Shown piece by piece: positions 25,133-31,839 of a stretch of DNA of 64,000 nt. The DNA is from Pseudomonadota bacterium (GTDB taxonomy: Bacteria > Pseudomonadota > Gammaproteobacteria > Burkholderiales > Gallionellaceae): NCBI GenBank assembly GCA_021800795.1, contig JAJYYO010000001.1, positions 1 through 64,000 on the forward strand, written 5' to 3'. Under the pieces are notes generated by a model that did not search any database, had not been told where the DNA came from, and saw only the letters and a program-made list of their open reading frames with translations. The position numbers and the translations under genes were made by a program. Positions within the stretch are counted from its first letter, which is position 1. Each line of letters begins with the position of its first letter.

Positions 25133-26186
25133 CTGATTAGCCACAATGTTCAGCCGTGCGAATAAAGTGCTCTGGATGTGGCGCAGTGAGAGCCGAAGCG
25201 CGAAGCAGCCTGACCAGAATAACCGACAGGTCGAAGCGCCGATTGAATCGATACTGAAACTCAGCGAGGTAACGATGAGCGTACTTGGAGAAATCGAACG
25301 CATGGTAAGTTCCGGAGAGCGATGTTTTGAGGTTGCCCAGCAAGGTATTGACCGCCCGAAATTTTTCCAGCTTCACGCAGGCAGGCCCGCCGCCAGTAAC
25401 GTTGCGATCATGCGTGGCGCCAGATTCCGTAACGGCGCGGAAACACCACAATCCATCAGATACCACGTTAGCCGAAGCACACAGCGACACCTTCGCCCAC
25501 TTGGCAATCGCGTCTTTGGTGAATTCCAGTTTGGTCAGGCAAACGAAAAGCGGATGGCCTGTTTCCGTGGTCTGCACTGCGGCGACGAAGGAGGTCTTGT
25601 TCTCCGAGCCCCGACCGCTTTTGCCGCCGGGCAACTCACCCCCCAAATAAGCGTCATCAACCTCGACTCGACCGTCGAGCTGGCGCGACTCCTCACGCAG
25701 CGTCATGACTTGCATCAGCTTGTGCTTCAGCAGCCAGGCGGTTTTATAGCGCACACCCAGGTGGCGTTTAAGTTCCAACGCAGAGATGCTGTTCTTCGAT
25801 TGGCTCAGCAGATGCATACCCAGAAACCAGCGTGTCAGTGGCAGCTTGGTAGCCTGGAAAATCGTTCCACAGATTGCGGTGGTTTGCTCCCGGCATATCG
25901 AACACTGCCAGTATTGCAACCCCTTGCGCTCGAAGGTGCTGTGGTGCGTGTCGCCGCATTTCGGACAAACAAATCCAGCAGGCCAGCGCGAGGCAACCAA
26001 AGCTGCATGGCACTTATCCTCCGTTCCATAACTTTCCATGAACTCAGCCATCGACAGCCCTTTTTGAAATTGAATCTTGTTGATTCCCATCGCGCATCTC
26101 CCTTTGTCGGTATGCGCTTATTATCCACACCCACTGGCTCAATAAGTGAGCCTGTGCCTCACAAGCTGAACATTGTGGCTAATCAG
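25133..26186. mobile_element. complete IS1595-family insertion sequence
   Basis: Perfect 22-bp terminal inverted repeats (CTGATTAGCCACAATGTTCAGC at 25133-25154 and its complement at 26165-26186) bound a single intact transposase gene. GATTTTTT occurs directly outside the left end (25125-25132) and 2 bp outside the right end (26189-26196). This fits the 8-bp target duplication of the family if 2 bp were lost at the left terminus. It is about 1.05 kb and probably still mobile or recently so. Confidence 0.9.
25137..26090 (-). CDS. IS1595-family transposase
   Basis: 317-aa transposase with an N-terminal zinc ribbon (CPKCGDTHHS at about residue 42 and CSICREQT at about residue 67) and a DDE-type catalytic domain: VEVDDAYLGGE near residue 142 and VVSDGLWCF near residue 210. 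The C-terminal region YLAEFQYRFNRR is typical of IS1595 members of the ISSod11/ISPna2 type. It is full length without frameshifts; its stop lies inside the left inverted repeat. Confidence 0.93.
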   Translation of the reverse strand: MGINKIQFQKGLSMAEFMESYGTEDKCHAALVASRWPAGFVCPKCGDTHHSTFERKGLQYWQCSICREQTTAICGTIFQATKLPLTRWFLGMHLLSQSKNSISALELKRHLGVRYKTAWLLKHKLMQVMTLREESRQLDGRVEVDDAYLGGELPGGKSGRGSENKTSFVAAVQTTETGHPLFVCLTKLEFTKDAIAKWAKVSLCASANVVSDGLWCFRAVTESGATHDRNVTGGGPACVKLEKFRAVNTLLGNLKTSLSGTYHAFDFSKYAHRYLAEFQYRFNRRFDLSVILVRLLRASALTAPHPEHFIRTAEHCG

Positions 26187-26506
26187 GTGATTTTTTGTGT
26201 GATATTCATGGTCTGCACTTTTCTTGAGTGCATCCGGAAATGCAAATCATCTTACAGTCTTTTAAAAATATCTGTTTGCTAGCGCACATAGTGCAAGCCG
26301 CGATGCCCGTGATCCCGATTGTCAATTGGTGCGGTAACGCACTGATAACAGCATGTTGAGTCGCGTATATTGCTGTAGGAATCAATTGGAAATTCAACAA
26401 CCACAGACAGTTTCAGCCTCAGGGATAGCGAAACAACATGCTTATCACAGCCGGTGAGGGGACTGATTCAACTGGGTTTATGCGTCACAGATATTCGGAG
26501 AATGAA

Positions 26507-26863
26507 ATGTTGAGTGAATACAAAAAATCCGGCGCCGCGTTGTTTATTCGAAAGATCATGCTGAACATGAAGAAAATGAAGGTGGAGTTGAACGAGCACC
26601 GATATTATCTTGAGAGAAATGTTGAGCAGAGAACCGAGCATCTGTTGAAGCACATCGCAGTGCTGGAATCCTGCAATGCTGCATTGTGCGACAAGCTTAT
26701 CCTGGTTCAGAGGGATCATGCCGCACTACAGCCGGCATCGCACGGGAAAGATGCCGAGACAAATGCTCGCAGGCTTAAGTTATATGTCATGAATAATCAC
26801 TCACAAGAATTGATCGGATCGAACGTGCAAGGCATCCTGGATGCGCAAGCTGCTGCAGCCTGA
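26507..26863 (+). CDS. hypothetical coiled-coil protein
   Basis: 118 aa from ATG 26507, which has CGGAG at ideal spacing; the ORF track starts 23 codons earlier without an RBS. Residues 25-75 are strongly helical with heptads (LNEHRYYLERNVEQRTEHLLKHIAVLESC). The sequence resembles the helix that precedes histidine-kinase or GGDEF domains, but no output domain follows. I recognise no function; it may be a detached signalling linker. Confidence 0.6.
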   Translation: MLSEYKKSGAALFIRKIMLNMKKMKVELNEHRYYLERNVEQRTEHLLKHIAVLESCNAALCDKLILVQRDHAALQPASHGKDAETNARRLKLYVMNNHSQELIGSNVQGILDAQAAAA

Positions 26864-26950
26864 GCTGTGGCGCCAGCAGGCGATCAGCATTGTAGCGTCG
26901 CTTATTGCTACCAAGCCTGGACGGCGCACCAATTTTGGCGATTTATGAAT

Positions 26951-27217
26951 TTAAACAACAAGGTGGCGCTTCCGGTTCAGGGGCGGGTTAGAAGAAGCTG
27001 AATCTTCCAGGCGTTCGGCTAGCCACACCTTGATAATTGATTGTCGGGTAATACCGAGTTTTCCGGCTTCTCTATCCAGAGATTCAACCATCCAGGCAGG
27101 AAAATCGACATTGACGCGTTTTGGATTCAGCAATACTCGTTTTGCTTTGGATAAATCCAAGGATGCGGTAATGTCGGCACCTTCATCAAATTGATTGTCG
27201 AATGTTTTAGCTTTCAT
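26951..27217 (-). CDS. brnA: BrnA-type antitoxin
   Basis: 88-aa ribbon-helix-helix antitoxin of a type II toxin-antitoxin module. It neutralises BrnT and autoregulates the operon. The core RVNVDFPAWMVESLDREAGKLGITRQSIIKVWLAERLED is the typical RHH DNA-binding segment. It overlaps the end of brnT by 11 bp; toxin-first order is normal for this family. A perfect dyad upstream of brnT is its likely operator. Confidence 0.9.
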   Translation of the reverse strand: MKAKTFDNQFDEGADITASLDLSKAKRVLLNPKRVNVDFPAWMVESLDREAGKLGITRQSIIKVWLAERLEDSASSNPPLNRKRHLVV

Positions 27218-27470
27218 ATAGTGTTACCTCATCAGCTCGTGATCGGCGAACAGAAATAAGCCGTATATTTTCACCTCTGTAGGTGAGAACGGCCGACCAG
27301 TACTTCCAGTTGATAAGCCCGATTACCAGAAAGCGCGGCTCATCTTCTGTTTTTGCCGGGATTTCCAATAGCCTCGGGTCGTTCCATAATAACTGTGCAT
27401 CAATAAAATCGATCCCGTGTTTGGAAAGGTTTGTCTGGCTCTTGGACTCATCAAACTCAAAGGTACGCAT
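27207..27470 (-). CDS. brnT: BrnT-type ribonuclease toxin
   Basis: 87-aa RelE-like mRNA interferase. Family features are FEFDESKSQTNLSKHGIDF at the N-terminus, DPRLLEIPAKTEDEPRFLVIGLI in the middle and the basic active-site end ENIRLISVRRSRADEVTLYE. It is full length and is followed by an overlapping brnA, so the module looks functional. Confidence 0.92.
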   Translation of the reverse strand: MRTFEFDESKSQTNLSKHGIDFIDAQLLWNDPRLLEIPAKTEDEPRFLVIGLINWKYWSAVLTYRGENIRLISVRRSRADEVTLYES

Positions 27471-27489
27471 GGTATGGAAAATATACCAT
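27469..27489 (-). promoter_or_regulatory. candidate BrnA operator upstream of brnT
   Basis: ATGGTAT and ATACCAT are perfect 7-bp inverted arms around GGAAAAT. One arm overlaps the brnT start codon. Position and symmetry fit autorepression by the BrnT-BrnA complex. Confidence 0.6.
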
Positions 27490-27664
27490 TATTAAAGTGA
27501 TTTCAAGTGGATCTGCTGACTTCTAACGAAAAAGTGAGCGGCTGGTCGACCCCGGAAAGTGGAAGGAACAACGAACGTGTAAATTGTCGCAGGCATTGAA
27601 AAGGCCTGCTACACGGCCAGTCCGCTCCACTGCTGGGTTCGGCACTGAATGGAAGATGAAAAAG

Positions 27665-27770
27665 CTATGCTGCCTTGTGTTTGGATACATACTCGCGTAA
27701 TGCTTCATCCATGCGTGTTTGCCAGCCAGCGCCGCCAGATCAATACTGTACTTGACAATGTTCGCTTGGC
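27665..27770 (-). pseudogene. relic of a second BrnA-family antitoxin
   Basis: The minus strand reads [13 protein letters not shown], the usual N-terminus of BrnA_antitoxin proteins. It then passes out of frame into [21 protein letters not shown]-stop, the family's C-terminus. The central 50 or so residues are missing, apparently deleted at a GCGGCGCTGGC-type microhomology. No toxin partner remains for it. It abuts an integrase relic on the other strand. Confidence 0.65.
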
Positions 27771-28137
27771 TGGATTAAACGCTATATTTTCTTCCATGGC
27801 AAGCGACATCCGACAGGTATGGGGGCGTCGGAAATTGAGGCGTTCTTATCGTATCTGGCGGTTTCGTTCCGGGTCGGCAGCTACACAGAATCAGGCACTC
27901 TTCATGCAATTGCTGGAAAACGGCTATGACATCCGTGCGGTGCAAGATATGCTGGCTCACTTCGATGTTTCCACCACAATGATCTATACTCATGCGCTGA
28001 ACAAAGGTGGGCGAGGCGTGGTCAGCCCCATCGACAGGATGGGGCTGACGTGAAGCGCTGCTTCACGAACGACGAGCGGGCGAACTGTGCAAAGCGAGCC
28101 CTGGGCTGCGGGGTGATCAGCCCGCTGGACAGATGAA
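27771..28137 (+). pseudogene. relic of an integron-type tyrosine recombinase (IntI-like)
   Basis: One frame gives [17 protein letters not shown] followed by [14 protein letters not shown], the N-terminal core-binding domain of integron integrases. A frameshift (SAATQNQAL) leads straight into [20 protein letters not shown] and [22 protein letters not shown], the C-terminus with the catalytic His/Tyr block. The domain between is deleted. The tail motif appears a second time just downstream (ALGCGVISPLDR-stop), indicating a local duplication. It is inactive. I saw no convincing attC array. Confidence 0.7.
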
Positions 28138-28146
28138 GAGAATGTC

Positions 28147-28398
28147 ATGAGCGAAGTTTTGATCTATGAAAATGAGAGCGGGCAGACGCAGGTAAATGTG
28201 CGGCTGGATGCGGAAACGGTGTGGCTTAGTCTTAACCAGATGACGGAGCTTTTTGGGCGTGACAAGTCTGTGATTTCTCGCCATTTGAGGAATATTTTTA
28301 AAGATGGGGAGTTGCTGCGCGATTCAGTTGTTGCATTTATTGCAACAACTGCCGCCGATGGCAAAACCTATGGAGGAAATGACGATGAACATCAATGA
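28147..28398 (+). pseudogene. truncated RhuM-family protein
   Basis: The first 75 residues match the N-terminus of RhuM-like (virulence RhuM/DUF) proteins: SEVLIYENESGQTQVNVRLDAETVWL, SLNQMTELFGRDKSVISRHL, and FIATTAADGKTY. The family continues with about 250 more residues (YNLDVIISVGYRVKS...), which are absent here. The ORF ends in the unrelated GGNDDEHQ. It has an ATG start but is almost certainly non-functional, or a free DNA-binding domain at best. Confidence 0.7.
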
Positions 28399-28504
28399 AA
28401 ATGCGCTGACGGCATTGGCGCTGTTGATTGCCGAGAGCAGTCCGGTCAACAAGGAACTAATGATCCGTTTGGTGGTTAATTTGTTGGTGGATACTGGCGC
28501 ATGA
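28385..28504 (+). CDS. 39-aa hypothetical ORF coupled to the ABC ATPase gene
   Basis: The ATG at 28385 has GGAGG 8 bp upstream, and its TGA overlaps the ATG of the ABC gene (ATGA). The product MNINENALTALALLIAESSP...LVVNLLVDTGA is helical and not recognised. It may serve mainly to couple translation. It is below the ORF-track size cut-off in this frame start. Confidence 0.45.
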   Translation: MNINENALTALALLIAESSPVNKELMIRLVVNLLVDTGA

Positions 28505-30618
28505 GCTTGCTCAAAGTTGAAAATCTGGTCACGGGGCTGCATTCCGGCGTCGCCATCGTGGACGGCATTTCGTTCGAGATAGCAAAGGGCGAGACCTTCG
28601 CGCTGCTGGGTGAATCCGGCTGCGGCAAATCCATGACGGCGCTTTCCCTGATGCGGCTGCTGCCGGACGGGGTGGCGAATCATTCGGGTTCTGCGCGGCT
28701 AGGCGAAACACGGCTGTTCGAGTTGCCGGAGCGCGAAATGCGGGGCGTGCGTGGCGGGCGGATGGCGATGATCTTTCAGGAACCGGGGCTGAGTCTCAAT
28801 CCGGTAATGACGGTGGGCGAGCAGATTGCCGAGGTGCTGGAATTGCACGGGCAGATACCCTCTCCCCATACCCCTCCCCCACTAGTGGGGGAGGGGGTAA
28901 AGCAGCGCTGTGTCGAGCTGCTGGATCAGGTTGGTATTCCCGATGCGGCGCGGCGTGCGGGCGAATATCCGTTCCAGTTATCCGGCGGCATGAAGCAGCG
29001 CGTGATGATCGCGATGGCGCTGGCAGGAGAGCCTGCGCTGCTGGTTGCCGATGAGCCGACCACGGCGCTGGATGTGACGATACAGGCGCAGGTGCTGCAA
29101 CTGCTGCGCGATACGCAACGCAAGAGCGGCATGGCGATGCTGCTGATTACGCACGATCTCGGGGTGGTGGCGGAGAATGCGCATCGCGTCGCCGTGATGT
29201 ATGCGGGGCAGATTGTCGAGCAGGCCAGCCGGGAAAGCCTGTTTGAAAAGCCGCTGCATCCCTATACGCAGAAACTGTTTGCCGCCTTGCCGGGCGCCGG
29301 GCATCGCGACCGGATGCTCGCCGCAATAGCGGGCAGCGTGCCGCCGCTGGGCAGCGTCATCCGGGGTTGCCGCTTCGCGCCGCGCTGCGACCGGGCGTGG
29401 GCGTTGTGCTTTGATGAAACGCCGGAATGGACGATTGTCGCTGAGAGTCAGGGTGTGAGATGCCATTTGTACGGCAGGATCGAGGATCGAGGATCGAGGA
29501 TTGAGGATTCAGAAGGCAGGATTGAGCGCCCCTCTCCCGCTTACGGGATAACCAGCGACTGGGCTGCGGTTGTTATGCAGCCTAGTCGAATGGCTAGTGG
29601 TTTCGTCAGAGGGATCGGGGAGGAGGACGCTTTACCCTCACTCCTCACTCCTCACCCCTCGCTCCTGCAAGTCTCCGACTTGCGCGTCCATTTTCCGATC
29701 CGCAAAGGCATCCTGCAGCGCGTGGTGGGACAGGTGAAGGCGGTGGACGGGGTGTCGCTCGAAATACCGGCAGGGCGCACGCTGGCGCTGGTGGGCGAGT
29801 CCGGCTGCGGCAAGACCACGCTGGGCAAGGCCTTGCTGCAACTGATTCCGCCTACCGGCGGGAGCGTGCAATTCGACGGGCGCGAATTGACGGGCGCGCC
29901 TCGCAGTCGGCGCGCTTCGATGCAGATGGTGTTTCAGGACCCGTATGCTTCGCTGAACCCGAAGATGCGCGTGGCGGAGATACTCGAAGAAGGCATGAAC
30001 GCGCTGAATATCGGCGGCGGCGCCGTGACGCGTCAGGCGCACATCGATACCTTGCTGGATAAGGTGGGGCTGGTGCGTACCGCCAAATGGCGCTATCCGC
30101 ATGAGTTTTCCGGCGGACAACGGCAACGCATCGCGATTGCGCGTGCGCTGGCCGTATCGCCGCAGTTGCTGATTTGCGATGAGCCGACCAGCGCGCTGGA
30201 TGTGTCGGTACAGGCGCAGATTTTGAATCTGCTCAAATCGCTGCAACAGGAATTGAACCTTTCCTATCTGTTCATCACGCACAACCTTGCGGTGGTGGAA
30301 TATCTGGCGCACGAGGTATGTGTGATGTATCTGGGGCGCATCGTCGAGCGCGGCACGAGCGACGAAGTGCTGCGTAAACCGGCCCATCCCTATACCCGTG
30401 CCTTGCTGTCCGCCGTGCCGCGCATAGACGGACTGCAGCGCGAGTATATCCGCCTGACCGGTGACTTGCCGTCCCCCGCCAACCCGCCTCCGGGCTGCCA
30501 TTTTGCGCCGCGTTGCAGCGAGGCCATCGCAGTTTGCAGGTCCTCTTATCCGCCAAGGACAGAAATTTCGGCAACCCACCTTGTACATTGTCATTTGTCG
30601 GCAACGAATACAGGTTGA
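28501..30618 (+). CDS. fused dipeptide/oligopeptide-type ABC transporter ATP-binding protein (YejF-like)
   Basis: 705 aa with two complete nucleotide-binding domains: Walker A GESGCGKS at about residues 39 and 436, signatures LSGGMKQRV and FSGGQRQRI, Walker B LLVADEPTTALD and LLICDEPTSALD, and an oligopeptide-transporter C-terminal CxxRC-type cluster (GCRFAPRCDRA, GCHFAPRCSEA) after each. This is the DppDF/YejF fusion that powers peptide import. No permease genes adjoin it here. Two repeat-derived insertions are visible: a 26-bp palindrome within the first NBD and a GAGGAT-repeat-rich linker of about 65 residues between the NBDs. Confidence 0.92.
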   Translation: MSLLKVENLVTGLHSGVAIVDGISFEIAKGETFALLGESGCGKSMTALSLMRLLPDGVANHSGSARLGETRLFELPEREMRGVRGGRMAMIFQEPGLSLNPVMTVGEQIAEVLELHGQIPSPHTPPPLVGEGVKQRCVELLDQVGIPDAARRAGEYPFQLSGGMKQRVMIAMALAGEPALLVADEPTTALDVTIQAQVLQLLRDTQRKSGMAMLLITHDLGVVAENAHRVAVMYAGQIVEQASRESLFEKPLHPYTQKLFAALPGAGHRDRMLAAIAGSVPPLGSVIRGCRFAPRCDRAWALCFDETPEWTIVAESQGVRCHLYGRIEDRGSRIEDSEGRIERPSPAYGITSDWAAVVMQPSRMASGFVRGIGEEDALPSLLTPHPSLLQVSDLRVHFPIRKGILQRVVGQVKAVDGVSLEIPAGRTLALVGESGCGKTTLGKALLQLIPPTGGSVQFDGRELTGAPRSRRASMQMVFQDPYASLNPKMRVAEILEEGMNALNIGGGAVTRQAHIDTLLDKVGLVRTAKWRYPHEFSGGQRQRIAIARALAVSPQLLICDEPTSALDVSVQAQILNLLKSLQQELNLSYLFITHNLAVVEYLAHEVCVMYLGRIVERGTSDEVLRKPAHPYTRALLSAVPRIDGLQREYIRLTGDLPSPANPPPGCHFAPRCSEAIAVCRSSYPPRTEISATHLVHCHLSATNTG
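28871..28896. repeat. 26-bp perfect palindrome inside a coding sequence
   Basis: CCCCTCCCCCACT followed by its exact complement AGTGGGGGAGGGG. It encodes PLVGEG-type residues (HTPPPLVGEGVKQ) that interrupt the usual helical segment of the first NBD by about 9 residues. It is a REP-like element captured in frame. Confidence 0.75.
29476..29520 (+). repeat. GAGGATC/GAGGATT heptamer-type repeat inside the ABC ATPase linker
   Basis: Consecutive GAGGATC, GAGGATC, GAGGATT, GAGGATT units encode GRIEDRGSRIEDSEGRIE. The same repeat family is intergenic at 33446 and 49077. This suggests that repeat DNA entered the gene. Confidence 0.65.
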
Positions 30619-30634
30619 CGGGACGCCCTCATTT

Positions 30635-30700
30635 AAGTAAAACTCGCGTAGCGATTCGTTTGCCCCCTCGCCCGCTTGCGGGAGAGGGTTGAGGTGAGGG
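30635..30700. repeat. dispersed REP-like element, copy 1 (inverted)
   Basis: It holds AACTCGCGTAGCGATTCGTT followed by a CCCTCgCCCG/CGGGaGAGGG hairpin and TTGAGGTGAGGG. The same composite unit occurs in opposite orientation at 48199-48268. A partial copy is at 53200. Confidence 0.7.
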
Positions 30701-30799
30701 AACGGGCATGGCTGTTTCTTTTCCATGCCCGTTGGATTAAAAAGATCACATTGGTTTCGAAGCGCTTTTGTTTTTAGTTAACCTTACAAGGAGAACATC

Positions 30800-31129
30800 A
30801 TGAGTAACAGTTCAGCGAGCGTACAAGGCGATGTCAGCAAGGAAAAGCTGATGCAGGATTTGCAACTGGTGGTGTCGGACGCCGAGGAGTTGTTGAAAGC
30901 GACCGCCGGTCAGGCAGGCGATAAGGTGGTGGCTGCACGCGAGCGCATCCAGGACAGTCTGGCAGTTGCAAAGGCGCGTCTGGACGTTGCTCAGGAAGCG
31001 ATGCTGGAGAAGACAAGACAGGCGGCGCGCGCGACGGACGATTACGTGCACGAAAATCCATGGCAGGCGGTTGGCATCGCAGCTGGGGTGGGGCTGCTCG
31101 TCGGCATGCTGATTGCGCGCGACCGTTAA
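30800..31129 (+). CDS. DUF883/ElaB-YqjD-family protein
   Basis: 109 aa. Residues 15-80 form an amphipathic helical region (QLVVSDAEELLKATAGQAGDKVVAARERI). A C-terminal glycine-rich transmembrane anchor follows (DDYVHENPWQAVGIAAGVGLLVGMLI). YqjD of Escherichia coli is a stationary-phase, ribosome-binding inner-membrane protein; the role here is inferred from similarity. A strong RBS (CAAGGAGAACATC) precedes the ATG. It leads a trio with yqjE- and yqjK-like genes, in the same order as in E. coli. Confidence 0.9.
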   Translation: MSNSSASVQGDVSKEKLMQDLQLVVSDAEELLKATAGQAGDKVVAARERIQDSLAVAKARLDVAQEAMLEKTRQAARATDDYVHENPWQAVGIAAGVGLLVGMLIARDR

Positions 31130-31132
31130 GCG

Positions 31133-31510
31133 ATGGCGGAAGCGGGTTTACTGGGTTCGATCAGGCGATTGCTGTCCACGCTGGCTTCGGTAGCAGTCAC
31201 TCGGCTGGAGCTGCTGTCCAACGAGTTGCATGAGGAGCGTTTGCATCTGGAGCAGATGCTCCTTTATTTTTTCGCCACACTGTTCTGCTTTGGCATGACC
31301 ATCATGCTGCTGACCGTGTTTATCGTGGTGCTGTGCTGGGATGATCACCGCCTGTCTGTGCTGGCGGGGCTGGGCGCGCTGTTCCTGGTGATTGGCATCA
31401 TGCTGACAAGGCGTTTGCAGCAAATTGCCCAGGTCAAATCAAAACTGTTCTCAGCGAGCCTTGCAGAATTGGCTCGCGATCGCGAACAGCTGGATGGCCG
31501 CGATGAGTAA
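31133..31510 (+). CDS. yqjE: YqjE-like holin-superfamily III membrane protein
   Basis: 125 aa with two adjacent transmembrane helices (about 42-69 and 76-94) after an amphipathic N-terminus (SIRRLLSTLASVAVTRLELLSNELHEE). This is the Actinobacterial-Holin-X/YqjE pattern. It starts 3 bp after the DUF883 gene and overlaps the next by 8 bp. There is no evidence of phage origin; the holin name reflects fold only. Confidence 0.88.
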   Translation: MAEAGLLGSIRRLLSTLASVAVTRLELLSNELHEERLHLEQMLLYFFATLFCFGMTIMLLTVFIVVLCWDDHRLSVLAGLGALFLVIGIMLTRRLQQIAQVKSKLFSASLAELARDREQLDGRDE

Positions 31511-31802
31511 GCGCAGACAGGCGGTAATGCAGCGCCGTCAGATGCTGCTGGCGAAAATAGCAGATCAACGGGTGCAGATTGCCGAATTGGGCGAGCGCTG
31601 GCAAACCCCGTTGTATCTGGCCGATCAGGCGTGGGTTGCGGTGCGATTTGTTCGGGCGCATCCGGGGCTGCTAGCGGGATTTGCAAGTCTGGCGGTGCTG
31701 CAAAGACGCGGTGTGAGAGCGCTGGCGAAGGGCGCCTGGCGTATATGGAAGACTTATCGCATCTTCAATGCAGTTTACGGAAAAATCACGAATCGACGGT
31801 AG
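31503..31802 (+). CDS. YqjK-like protein
   Basis: 99 aa from ATG 31503, overlapping the yqjE stop. The basic N-terminus (SKRRQAVMQRRQMLLAKIADQR) is followed by a helical segment and a short hydrophobic region (PGLLAGFASLAVL). This matches the third member of yqjDEK operons. The ORF track start at 31425 lies inside yqjE and is not needed. The function is unknown. Confidence 0.75.
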   Translation: MSKRRQAVMQRRQMLLAKIADQRVQIAELGERWQTPLYLADQAWVAVRFVRAHPGLLAGFASLAVLQRRGVRALAKGAWRIWKTYRIFNAVYGKITNRR

Positions 31803-31839
31803 TGGTTTGATCTGCCGCTGCTAAAAATACAATCGGGCA

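Noticed and set aside
27520-27650. attC-like site next to the integrase relic
   Set aside because: TCTAAC and GTTCGGC can be found, but the paired R'/L' arms of an attC hairpin could not be drawn; insufficient support.
31133-31510. Prophage holin
   Set aside because: The holin-superfamily III label fits the fold only; the yqjD-yqjE-yqjK order and absence of phage genes show a chromosomal membrane protein.
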